Both the position numbers and the translations under genes were made by a program. Positions 48,948-58,968 of a DNA stretch of 61,853 bases are shown here, piece by piece. The notes below the pieces were generated by a model, which saw only the letters and a program-made list of their open reading frames with translations, was not told the DNA's origin and made no database searches. The stretch's first letter is position 1; each line of letters starts with the position of its first letter. Origin of the DNA: Gammaproteobacteria bacterium (GTDB lineage: Bacteria; Pseudomonadota; Gammaproteobacteria; Legionellales; Legionellaceae); contig JASBUZ010000063.1 in NCBI GenBank assembly GCA_030147635.1, positions 1-61,853 of the forward strand. The letters are read 5' to 3'.

Positions 48948-49633
48948 GTAGGGTTAAGTTACCGAGAGGGTTAAGACAAATAGCACATGATTGGTTTGAC
49001 GGCTTTAAAAACATACAATTTAATCAGGCGCTGTACACAGGCACTTTGCCAAAAAGCACTTTTGATAATTATTTAGAGCAAGACGCTATTTATTTAAAAG
49101 CTTATGCCGCAGCTATGCACTGTGTGACACAAAAAGCACCTGATGCAAATACAAAAAAAACACTTGAGGAAATCGCCGAAGCTGTGGTTTCTGAAGAGTT
49201 AGCACAAGTGAAGGCATATCAAGGTTCACGTCTGCGTATTTTTGGCGAGGCTAAAGTGGTAAAAGAGGTTTTGTCCTATAATCGTCATTTAGCGGAGTCG
49301 GTACACGCGGGATATGCTGAAGGAATGGCTGCCCTTGTAGTTTGTCCTTGGGCTTATGAGCAACTTGGACATTGTATGGATGGAAATAACTTAGTTGCTG
49401 ATCACCCTTATCGTAAAGTGATACAGACTTACTCAAAGCCTCAATATCGAGAAGCAACCCAAAAGATGATGAGACTGTTTAATGGCTGTTTTAAGGACGT
49501 AGAAGAAGATTATACAGCTCAAGCAAAGCTTAAAGATAAATTTTGTCGCTCTCTTCATCATGAGCAAGCTTTTTTATTACGCATGGGAGAGCAACATACC
49601 AATAATGAGTTGGTTGAAGGTTGTAGGTTATAG
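48941..49633 (+). CDS. tenA: Aminopyrimidine aminohydrolase, TenA family
   Basis: TenA hydrolyses aminomethyl- or formylaminomethyl-pyrimidines from degraded thiamine to HMP. The 230-residue all-helical protein carries the active-site block ALVVCPWAYEQLG with the cysteine of the TenA_C subgroup, an upstream YAEGMAAL helix, and QDAIYLKAYA near the N-terminus. The ATG at 48941 overlaps the thiD stop. With thiM and thiD it completes a pyrimidine and thiazole salvage route. No thiC or thiG is in this locus. Confidence 0.9.
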   Translation: MLGRVKLPRGLRQIAHDWFDGFKNIQFNQALYTGTLPKSTFDNYLEQDAIYLKAYAAAMHCVTQKAPDANTKKTLEEIAEAVVSEELAQVKAYQGSRLRIFGEAKVVKEVLSYNRHLAESVHAGYAEGMAALVVCPWAYEQLGHCMDGNNLVADHPYRKVIQTYSKPQYREATQKMMRLFNGCFKDVEEDYTAQAKLKDKFCRSLHHEQAFLLRMGEQHTNNELVEGCRL

Positions 49634-49651
49634 AAGCAAGGAGAAGCTAAT

Positions 49652-50233
49652 ATGTTAGAACAAGCAGTGAGAGGTTATTATCAAAAGATTTGCGTGGACC
49701 CCATTGCTTATGTGTTGCAGCATGAGATTACGCCCAACAAAGTAACTTATTTGTCGGGAATTATTGGGTTACTTGTGCTGCCTGCACTGTATTGTAATCA
49801 GGTGGCTCTTGCTATCATTTTATTACTGGTTTCGGGGTACTGTGATACCTTAGATGGTACCCTAGCACGGCTTAAGCAAAGTAGTAGTAAGTGGGGAAAT
49901 GTTTTAGACATTACGGTTGACCGTGTGGTTGAGATTGCGGTGGTTCTTGCCCTATTCCTTGTAGCGCCAGACTCGCGCGGGTTCTGGTGTATCATGATGC
50001 TTGGCAGTATGCTGCTTTGTCTTACTAGCTTTCTAGTCGTTGGTATTTTTACTGAGAATTACACAGGAAAAGGCTTTCATTATAGTGCGGGACTGATGGA
50101 GCGCGCAGAAGCATTTTTGTTTTTTATTGCTATGATGCTTTGGCCAAGTGCTTTTAATTATTTAGCGGCCTTATTTACCGTGCTGGTTTTTTATACTGCA
50201 GCAGTTCGTCTTTATGAGTTTAAGACTTTGTGA
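49652..50233 (+). CDS. CDP-alcohol phosphatidyltransferase family protein
   Basis: This inner-membrane enzyme of the CDP-alcohol phosphotransferase family has 193 residues and about five or six membrane helices. The complete signature D-G-x2-A-R-x8-G-x3-D-x3-D is present (GYCDTLDGTLAR, then GNVLDITVDR), so it should be catalytically competent. Substrate specificity (glycerol phosphate, inositol, serine or other alcohol) cannot be told. It lies 18 bases after tenA with its own AAGGAG site and may be co-transcribed with the thiamine genes, though it has no obvious link to thiamine. Confidence 0.88.
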   Translation: MLEQAVRGYYQKICVDPIAYVLQHEITPNKVTYLSGIIGLLVLPALYCNQVALAIILLLVSGYCDTLDGTLARLKQSSSKWGNVLDITVDRVVEIAVVLALFLVAPDSRGFWCIMMLGSMLLCLTSFLVVGIFTENYTGKGFHYSAGLMERAEAFLFFIAMMLWPSAFNYLAALFTVLVFYTAAVRLYEFKTL

Positions 50234-50275
50234 CATACTTGATAATATGATTTTTACTCAGTGAGTGCATAAATA

Positions 50276-50950
50276 GTGAAGAAGAAAAAAGCAGCCGAAG
50301 AGAATCTAGAGTGGCTTTCAACCTACGGCATACTCACAGCGGAGCGTATTTTAGAGCGATTTAATATTCGAATTACGCAAGATGAGCTCATGGCGACGTT
50401 AAAAGATCCGGAAAGTCGTTATTATCATTTACTCACGGTTCCCCTTAAAAATATCTTTAATGGTATTCTGGTTGAACAAGTCTATGACTATCAGGTGTAT
50501 GCCCAAAAACTTCTAATTGACTATAAGTTATCAAGGACAGCTGGCCCTGATGACGATGAAGAAGAAAAGCCAGGAACGGGAAGTGAAGAGGAATTAGCAC
50601 AGAAACAAGAAGAATTGCTCCAAATGGGTGAGTCTTTTGAGGCTAAGAAACAAGAGCATCGTCACTTGATTGCTGAGAGTCAAGCTTGGTTAATTAACGA
50701 ATCTTCTAAGAGCGAAAGCCTTGCTGCCCTGCCTGAGATGATGATGTTTACCACCCGAGTTGAACAGTTGATGTTTGACTTCCAAAATTTCCGTACGGCA
50801 TTTCGTACATTAATTATTGATATTACTGCACTTTTGAGACTGGTTCCTGGCTATTTCTTAGATGAAGAGAAAATGCTTGAGAATCAGGCATCACTTGATT
50901 TTAACCCTGATCTTGTTGATGTGACAGCGTCAGACAGTGAGACGTATTAA
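50276..50950 (+). CDS. Unknown acidic cytoplasmic protein
   Basis: This 224-residue protein is not recognised. It starts at GTG with a lysine-rich N-terminus. An acidic low-complexity linker (DDDEEEKPGTGSEEE, near 97-111) separates two helical halves, and the C-terminal half includes methionine- and phenylalanine-rich helices (MMMFTTRVEQLMFDFQNF). There is no signal peptide or clear membrane segment. The ribosome site is weak. The last bases overlap the stop of the convergent Tgt-like gene. The size and composition look like a real gene; function unknown. Confidence 0.7.
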   Translation: MKKKKAAEENLEWLSTYGILTAERILERFNIRITQDELMATLKDPESRYYHLLTVPLKNIFNGILVEQVYDYQVYAQKLLIDYKLSRTAGPDDDEEEKPGTGSEEELAQKQEELLQMGESFEAKKQEHRHLIAESQAWLINESSKSESLAALPEMMMFTTRVEQLMFDFQNFRTAFRTLIIDITALLRLVPGYFLDEEKMLENQASLDFNPDLVDVTASDSETY

Positions 50951-51558
50951 GGACCATGTATTACCCACAAATTATGCATCACCAAGAAACGCTGACATAA
51001 AAGCGGTGTGTGTTGATACAGGTGATGCAGGTAAGCGCGGGTAAGCCCTGCTTTACATGTTGAACACTTACACCTCTCTTCCAGCGAAATAAACGCTTTC
51101 TCATATTGCTTATCACGAAGAAAAAACTGTGCTGTTTTCGTATAAATAATGCCTTCTAAGGCATCCTCTGCAGGCTGGTTATTTTCTTTCAGTGCATGTG
51201 CTTTACCTTCGAGTTCTTCGAAGTCTTTGGAGGCTGTGATGTAGTCAGGCTTAAGTGCTGTTACAAGCATTATAATCTCAGCCTTTGAGAAGCTTAAGAT
51301 ACGTCCATCGAATACTGAGCGGATGCGACACTGTTTTTTAGCATTCAGCGAAAGGTTTGAAAGATTTAATAAAATTTTGCCAGGCCAGCTCCAGTATTGT
51401 TTTAAATTTTTCAAGTTTTTGAGAACGTCCACACCTGGTTTGAGCAAAAGTGCAGCGAGATCACAGGAGACAATATCTACCCTTGCAGCAAGCCAGTTTT
51501 CTATGGTCAAGACTTGTCCGCTAGGATGAGTGAGGCTTGGAATATAATCAGTATTCAT
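50947..51558 (-). CDS. Shortened, catalytically degenerate Tgt-like protein
   Basis: This 203-residue protein resembles tRNA-guanine transglycosylase (about 370 residues in bacteria) with the centre missing. Its C-terminus has the zinc site Cys163, Cys165, Cys168, His195 within CKCSTCKAGLTRAYLHHL and FLVMHNL, a clear Tgt hallmark. The N-terminal half aligns to Tgt around LLLKPGVDVL and WPGKILLN, but the catalytic DSGGFQ stretch is replaced by NLSNLS and no FDCV-PTR motif is visible. Catalysis is therefore unlikely. It overlaps queA by 4 bases, the classic queA-tgt position, so a role in queuosine modification as a partner or decayed enzyme is inferred. Confidence 0.7.
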   Translation of the reverse strand: MNTDYIPSLTHPSGQVLTIENWLAARVDIVSCDLAALLLKPGVDVLKNLKNLKQYWSWPGKILLNLSNLSLNAKKQCRIRSVFDGRILSFSKAEIIMLVTALKPDYITASKDFEELEGKAHALKENNQPAEDALEGIIYTKTAQFFLRDKQYEKAFISLEERCKCSTCKAGLTRAYLHHLYQHTPLLCQRFLVMHNLWVIHGP

Positions 51559-52574
51559 AGTAGCAGTGTTGCATCCCCGTAGCTGAAAAAGCGATATTTT
51601 TCCAAAACTGCCTCTTGATATAAGGCCATAGTTTCAGCATGACCAATAAAAGCGGAGACTAGCATAAGCAATGTAGATTGAGGAAGATGAAAATTAGTAA
51701 TCAGCCCATCACATACCTTAAATTGGAAGCCAGGGTAAATGAATATATCGGTATCCATGGATTGTGGCTTTAAGGGACCATTGCGTGCCGCACTCTCAAG
51801 GCTTCTGAGGCTGGTTGTGCCCACAGCAATGACACGTCCGCCAGTGTCTTTAGTTCGCTTTATGGCATCACATAATGCTTGGCCTATTTCAAAATATTCC
51901 GAGTGCATTTGGTGCTCTTCAAGCTTTTCGGCACGAACTGGCTGAAAAGTCCCTGCTCCAACGTGTAAGGTCACATAAGCGATTTCTATCCCTTTCTCTT
52001 TGAGTTGACTGAGAATATGCGTATCAAAGTGCAGACCTGCCGTAGGTGCGGCAACCGAGCCTTTATGTTTGGCATACACTGTTTGGTAGCGCTCAAAGTC
52101 AGGAGTTTCGTCTGCACGGGTTATGTATGGCGGAAGTGGAATATGACCAATGTCTTTCAGCATAGTATCGAGGTTCCCATCACTCACCATTTGGCAGAGA
52201 TATAGATCCTCCTGTTTTTCTAATACGATAATTTGCCAGCTATTATCGAGTGTAATGACTGTATTTGGTTTTGGTGCTTTACTTGCTCTAATATGGGTTA
52301 AAAACTGACGACTAGAGAGCATGCGTTCAATTAAAAATTCAACCTGCCCGCCTGTTATTTTTTGTCCATATAAACGTGCTGGAATCACTTCAGTATTATT
52401 CATAACGAGTAAATCGCCAGGACTCAATAACTCTACGAGAGATCTAAACTGCGTATGGTGAATAGTCTGATACTCACGGTCATAATGGAGGAGTCGTGAG
52501 TCAGCGCGATTGGCTAGCGGATACTGCGCAATGAGCTCATTAGGGAGCTCAAAATTAAAGTCTTTTGTATTCAT
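51555..52574 (-). CDS. queA: tRNA preQ1-34 ribosyltransferase-isomerase
   Basis: QueA transfers and isomerises the ribosyl group of S-adenosylmethionine to preQ1 in tRNA, giving epoxyqueuosine. The 339-residue protein has the N-terminal FELPNELIAQYP, NTEVIPARLYG, VAAPTAGLHFD, TLHVGAGTFQPVR and the C-terminal FHLPQSTLLMLVSAF. All are family blocks. It is followed with a 4-base overlap by the Tgt-like gene and preceded, 13 bases away, by ligA on the same strand. Confidence 0.97.
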   Translation of the reverse strand: MNTKDFNFELPNELIAQYPLANRADSRLLHYDREYQTIHHTQFRSLVELLSPGDLLVMNNTEVIPARLYGQKITGGQVEFLIERMLSSRQFLTHIRASKAPKPNTVITLDNSWQIIVLEKQEDLYLCQMVSDGNLDTMLKDIGHIPLPPYITRADETPDFERYQTVYAKHKGSVAAPTAGLHFDTHILSQLKEKGIEIAYVTLHVGAGTFQPVRAEKLEEHQMHSEYFEIGQALCDAIKRTKDTGGRVIAVGTTSLRSLESAARNGPLKPQSMDTDIFIYPGFQFKVCDGLITNFHLPQSTLLMLVSAFIGHAETMALYQEAVLEKYRFFSYGDATLLL

Positions 52575-52587
52575 ATGGCGTATTTTA

Positions 52588-54609
<2,022 letters not shown>

Positions 54610-54672
54610 TCATTGCAATTGTGATGCTCGAAGTATACCCTTTCTTGGTCTCAAATTTAAAAGGTTTATAAA

Positions 54673-55851
54673 ATGCTTGGGGTTTTTATTTCAAGTTTGG
54701 CGTTGGTCGTTATTGTTGGTAGTTTTGCACTGATCTTAAATTTACTTAGGAAGCAGCTCGGTGCAATGAATGAACGTGCTAGGGAAATGCAGCATGACAT
54801 TGAAATAAAATTGACAGAAAGCCAAAGCCGATACCAAGAACTCATTCGCGAAAGCATTCAAAGCCAAATGAAAGATGTGCGTGAGCAAATGAATCATAGC
54901 TTCAAACATCATACCGAGGGTTTGACGACGCACTTAAAAACGCTCACTGAAGAAATTCGAGCGCAATTGACGCAAGTAACGCAACAAGTTAATCAGCGTC
55001 TTACAGAAGGTTTTGAAAAGAGCACGTCGACGTTTACGGATATTGTAAAGCGTTTAACAATTATTGATGAAGCTCAGAAGAAGATTGCAGAACTATCCAC
55101 TCATGTTGTGAGCTTACAGGATGTATTGGTTGACAAAAAAGCACGAGGTGCGTTTGGTGAAGTGCAACTCTCGAGCTTGATTGCCAATATGTTGCCAAGT
55201 AATCACTATAGTCTGCAATATACGCTGAGCAATAAGAAACGAGCCGACTGCATTCTGTTTCTACCTGACCCTACGGGTAATATCGTGATTGATGCCAAGT
55301 TCCCACTTGAAACTTATCAAAGGCTCATGAATGCAGAAAAGCTCTCGTATGAGCGCAAGAATTTGCAGCAGCAACTTCGACAAGATTTACAAAAACACAT
55401 TAAAGATATTGCAGAGAAATATATTATCCCTCATGAAACGGCGGATAGTGCCTTTATGTTTATTCCTGCGGAAGCCATTTTTGCAGAAGTGCACGCACAC
55501 TATCCTGAAGTAGTTGCTTTATCGCAGCGGCTGAAAGTTTGGTTAGTGTCGCCGAGTACCCTCATGGCTGTATTAACGACGGCACGTGCTGTGCTTAAAG
55601 ATGATGCGACAAAGCGACAAGTGCATATTATTCAAAAGCATTTACAAGCACTGGCTGACGATTTCCATCGTTTTGATAAGCGCATGGATAAACTTACCAA
55701 GCACATCGACTTAGCTCAGAAAGACGCCAGTGAAGTGCATGTATCGGCCAAGAAAATCACTACCCGCTTCCAAAAGATTGAATCAGTTGAGTTAGAGGCG
55801 CCTGTTGGCATGGATTTATCTCAGGATAAAATAGAATCAAGCGAGTTATAA
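54673..55851 (+). CDS. rmuC: DNA recombination protein RmuC homologue
   Basis: This 392-residue protein of the RmuC family limits inverted-repeat-induced recombination. An N-terminal membrane helix (about 4-25) is followed by a long coiled coil (about 30-150). The C-terminal nuclease-like domain contains GAFGEVQLSSLI, KKRADCILFLPD, VIDAKFPLETYQRL and the FIPAEAIFAEV motif. It stands alone, divergent from ligA. The C-terminal tail after residue 370 is divergent. Confidence 0.94.
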   Translation: MLGVFISSLALVVIVGSFALILNLLRKQLGAMNERAREMQHDIEIKLTESQSRYQELIRESIQSQMKDVREQMNHSFKHHTEGLTTHLKTLTEEIRAQLTQVTQQVNQRLTEGFEKSTSTFTDIVKRLTIIDEAQKKIAELSTHVVSLQDVLVDKKARGAFGEVQLSSLIANMLPSNHYSLQYTLSNKKRADCILFLPDPTGNIVIDAKFPLETYQRLMNAEKLSYERKNLQQQLRQDLQKHIKDIAEKYIIPHETADSAFMFIPAEAIFAEVHAHYPEVVALSQRLKVWLVSPSTLMAVLTTARAVLKDDATKRQVHIIQKHLQALADDFHRFDKRMDKLTKHIDLAQKDASEVHVSAKKITTRFQKIESVELEAPVGMDLSQDKIESSEL

Positions 55852-55895
55852 TTTATACGCTATACTCAAGATAGTGCCACCTAACGGATAGAACC

Positions 55896-56237
55896 ATGCA
55901 ACGTTTAGGATTGTTATTATCAGGGGTTAGTTTAGTACTTTGTTCAACCGTCAGTTTTGCTGGCAATTCTTGTGGTAGTGATTGTTGCGGTAAAATGGGC
56001 GGCATTCAGTATTGCGACTCATCTGCTGGGCGATACGTCTGTCATAATGGCCGATATTCAAGTTGCTACTGTAAACGAAGTGCTGTGATGGACATTCAAG
56101 GTTTAAAAGGCTGCTGTATGTGGCAAGGCGGTGTTTTTAAGTTTGATGCAAAGTCAGGTTTGCTGATTTGTAACAACGGTGGCGTATCCGAGATTTGCAG
56201 TATCGGGCATGTTGAGGAAAAGGTAGCTGCCTGGTAG
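55896..56237 (+). CDS. Secreted cysteine-rich protein with a duplicated motif
   Basis: This 113-residue protein has an N-terminal signal peptide (cleavage likely after SFA, about residue 22). The mature part has about 12 cysteines, implying a disulfide-rich periplasmic or secreted protein. Two repeats are seen: residues 30-57 and 73-101 share CC-x3-GG-(I/V)-x3-D-x2-(A/S)-G and then C-x-N-G-x2-S-x2-C. I do not recognise the family. It lies between rmuC and potA on the same strand, with no obvious functional link to either. Confidence 0.8.
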   Translation: MQRLGLLLSGVSLVLCSTVSFAGNSCGSDCCGKMGGIQYCDSSAGRYVCHNGRYSSCYCKRSAVMDIQGLKGCCMWQGGVFKFDAKSGLLICNNGGVSEICSIGHVEEKVAAW

Positions 56238-56289
56238 ACAAAAATCCACCGACGCGGCATAATTTGGCTTTTTACGCCGCGCGTTCTCT

Positions 56290-57390
56290 ATGTCCAACTT
56301 AAAGCCCCCTATTGAGATTAAAAATCTTTTCATGTCTTATGGTGCAATCCCTATTTTGCAGGATATTTCTTTGCGGGTTGGGGCTGGAGAGTTTTTAACG
56401 TTACTTGGGCCTTCTGGCTGCGGAAAAACTACTTTACTTCGCTTAATCTCTGGATTTGAAGAAGCAACCTCAGGTGAAATTTATATTCATGGACGCTGTA
56501 TCACCGAACTGCCACCTCAACAGCGGGATGTACATACGGTTTTTCAAAGCTATGCCCTTTTTCCGCATTTGAGTGTTTTTGAGAACGTGGCTTTTGCTTT
56601 GCGCTGCAAAAAAGTAGCGGAAGAAGAAGTAAAAGAGCGTGTGACTGAAGCGCTTGCACGGGTGCAGCTGGATGGGTTTGGTTCGCGTACGATACAACAA
56701 CTCAGTGGTGGCCAAAAGCAGCGAGTGGCTATTGCAAGGGCGATTATTAATCGACCGAAAGTATTACTGCTGGATGAACCGTTAAGCTCTTTGGATTATC
56801 GCTTGCGTAAAGCAATGCAATATGAGTTGAAACAACTACAAAAAGCCTTAGATATGACTTTTATTTTTGTAACACACGATCAAGAAGAAGCGCTTTCTAT
56901 GTCCGATCGTATTGTTATATTTAATCATGGTTATATCGAGCAAATTGGCACGCCTCGAGAAGTGTATGAAACTCCTAATAACCTTTATGTGGCGCAGTTT
57001 ATTGGTGAAGCAAATATCTTTGGTGTCGCGGTAAAATCTGTAGAAAACGATAATTTATGGGTGGATATAGAAGAATGTACACTGCGCTGTAAAAATACAG
57101 CAAATTATCAAGTCGATGAGCGCTTGCATTTAGTCATTCGACCAGAAGATATTCGAGTTTGGCACCTAGATGAAGTGAAAGCTTCAGATGATATGCTCAC
57201 AGGGAAGATTGTTGATATTGTTTACAAAGGCTCCACGGTTGATTTAAAAGTTGTGCTGAACTCAGGTAAAGTCATTAATGCGTCAGAATTTTTTGATGAA
57301 GACGATGACGATTTAGCCTATGAGTTAGATGAGGTCGTATGGGTGCAGTGGTTCACGGGTTGGGAAGTGTTATTGCCTTATGAAAAATAA
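56290..57390 (+). CDS. potA: Spermidine/putrescine ABC transporter ATPase
   Basis: PotA powers polyamine uptake. The 366-residue protein has Walker A GPSGCGKTT, Q-loop VFQSYALFPH, ABC signature LSGGQKQRVAIARA, Walker B VLLLDEPLSSLD and switch His in VTHDQEEALSMSD, then a C-terminal TOBE domain. It is the first gene of potABCD and overlaps potB by 11 bases. The upstream gap carries an imperfect GC-rich stem but no clear promoter. Confidence 0.96.
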   Translation: MSNLKPPIEIKNLFMSYGAIPILQDISLRVGAGEFLTLLGPSGCGKTTLLRLISGFEEATSGEIYIHGRCITELPPQQRDVHTVFQSYALFPHLSVFENVAFALRCKKVAEEEVKERVTEALARVQLDGFGSRTIQQLSGGQKQRVAIARAIINRPKVLLLDEPLSSLDYRLRKAMQYELKQLQKALDMTFIFVTHDQEEALSMSDRIVIFNHGYIEQIGTPREVYETPNNLYVAQFIGEANIFGVAVKSVENDNLWVDIEECTLRCKNTANYQVDERLHLVIRPEDIRVWHLDEVKASDDMLTGKIVDIVYKGSTVDLKVVLNSGKVINASEFFDEDDDDLAYELDEVVWVQWFTGWEVLLPYEK

Positions 57391-58201
57391 ACCAACAGCG
57401 CTTTATTTTGTCTATGCTTGGCTTTTTTTGTTTGGCTTTGTGCCGCTCTGCCTGGTTGTTATTGCAAGTTTTTTATCTAAAGATACACAGCAAGTGGTCG
57501 CACTCCCCTTTACATTGACGCACTATAAAGCTTTTTTCTCTGCCCTGATAGGGCATGTGTTGTTACGCTCAATTATTATTGCAGGGATTACCACGCTTGC
57601 ATGCTTACTGCTTGCCTATCCATTTAGTTACCTCATGGTTCGCTCAAAGCATCAATCTTTGTTGTTACTTCTGATTATTATCCCCTTTTGGACAAGCTCA
57701 TTGGTGCGCACTTATGCGCTCGTTGCTATTTTGAAGTTTAACGGGGTACTGAATGCAATTTTACTCAAGCTTCACTTCATTGATACCCCGCTTTCTCTAT
57801 TGTATTCAAATTTTGCCGTGTTAAGCGGCTTAATTTATACCTTGTTCCCATTCATGGTGCTGCCGTTATACACCAATATGGAGCGTTTTGACTTTCAACT
57901 GATTGAAGCAGCAAAAGACTTAGGCGCTAGCAAGCTTGAGATATTTACCCGTGTTTTTCTACCGAATACGACGCGTGGGATTGTCTCTGGCGTATTACTG
58001 GTCTTTTTACCGGCGATGACGCTTTTCTATATTCCCAATGTATTGGGTGGCGCGCGCTCAATTCTGATTGGTAATTTAATTCAGAATCAATTTTTTGTTG
58101 CAGAAAACTGGCCGGCAGGTGCTGCAACCAGCGTTTTATTAACTGTGCTTTTGTTACTATTACTGCTTGTGTTTCGAAAGCCTGGTGAGGTACGTCGATG
58201 A
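57380..58201 (+). CDS. potB: Spermidine/putrescine ABC transporter permease PotB
   Basis: PotB is an inner-membrane permease of the polyamine transporter. The 273-residue protein has about six membrane helices and the EAA loop EAAKDLGASKLEIFTRVFLP that contacts PotA. The ATG at 57380 (MKNKPTALYFVYAW) lies inside the end of potA and is preferred to an earlier in-frame start that would add cysteine-rich, non-membrane residues. It overlaps potC by 4 bases. Confidence 0.95.
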   Translation: MKNKPTALYFVYAWLFLFGFVPLCLVVIASFLSKDTQQVVALPFTLTHYKAFFSALIGHVLLRSIIIAGITTLACLLLAYPFSYLMVRSKHQSLLLLLIIIPFWTSSLVRTYALVAILKFNGVLNAILLKLHFIDTPLSLLYSNFAVLSGLIYTLFPFMVLPLYTNMERFDFQLIEAAKDLGASKLEIFTRVFLPNTTRGIVSGVLLVFLPAMTLFYIPNVLGGARSILIGNLIQNQFFVAENWPAGAATSVLLTVLLLLLLLVFRKPGEVRR

Positions 58202-58968
58202 TTAAGTCTTTGGTGAAAAAAGCGTATATGGTATTCGTGTATGTACTGCTTTATTTCCCTATCTTAATTTTAGTGCTTTATTCGTTTAATCAGGCGCGTT
58301 TTTCATTGCAATGGCGTGGGTTTTCAACACACTGGTATACTGAACTTTTTCAAGATACAGAGCTTTGGACAGCCTTTTTGCACTCGATTGTTTTGGGTAT
58401 TACCTCGTCTTTTCTTGCCACAGTTGCCGCGGTTGTTGTGTGCATGTACCTTTTTTTGCATAACAAAAAGAGCAATCGCTCCCTTCAAAGTACCTTGCTG
58501 ATGTTGATTATTTTGCCTGATTTGATTTTGGGGATTGCACTCCTTATCTTTTTTAACTTAGCTGCTATTCCACTTGGTTTTTTCAGTTTATTAATTGCGC
58601 ATATTACCTTTTGCTTGCCTTTTTCAATTGTGGCGGTTAATAGCCGAATTCATACCCTGGACATTAATCTTTACTATAGTGCGCTTGACTTAGGGGCAAC
58701 CAGGTGGAAAGCAATTTTGCATATCTTACTCCCCCTACTTTGGCCGGCTATTTTAAGTGCTTTTTTATTAGGGTTTACGCTTTCATTTGATGATGTGATT
58801 ATTAGCTATTTTGTGTCAGGTCCTGACTTTAATATTTTACCTTTAACCATTTATTCTTTAGTACGGATGGGGGTTACCCCTGAGTTGAATGCATTGTGTA
58901 GTATCACGCTGATTATTTCGATGATTTTGGTGATTATTGCGCATCGCTTGTCCCGGAAATCCTCATGA
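58198..58968 (+). CDS. potC: Spermidine/putrescine ABC transporter permease PotC
   Basis: PotC is the second permease, forming a heterodimer with PotB. Its 256 residues include about six helices, the N-terminal YFPILILVLYSFNQARF typical of PotC, the EAA-type loop SALDLGATRWKAILHILLP, and SFDDVIISYFVSGPDF. It overlaps potB and potD by 4 bases each. Confidence 0.96.
   Translation: MIKSLVKKAYMVFVYVLLYFPILILVLYSFNQARFSLQWRGFSTHWYTELFQDTELWTAFLHSIVLGITSSFLATVAAVVVCMYLFLHNKKSNRSLQSTLLMLIILPDLILGIALLIFFNLAAIPLGFFSLLIAHITFCLPFSIVAVNSRIHTLDINLYYSALDLGATRWKAILHILLPLLWPAILSAFLLGFTLSFDDVIISYFVSGPDFNILPLTIYSLVRMGVTPELNALCSITLIISMILVIIAHRLSRKSS

Noticed and set aside
56238-56289. GC-rich imperfect stem (CGCGGC/GCCGCG) ahead of potA as a terminator
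   Set aside because: The stem is short with a large loop and a T-run inside the loop rather than after it.
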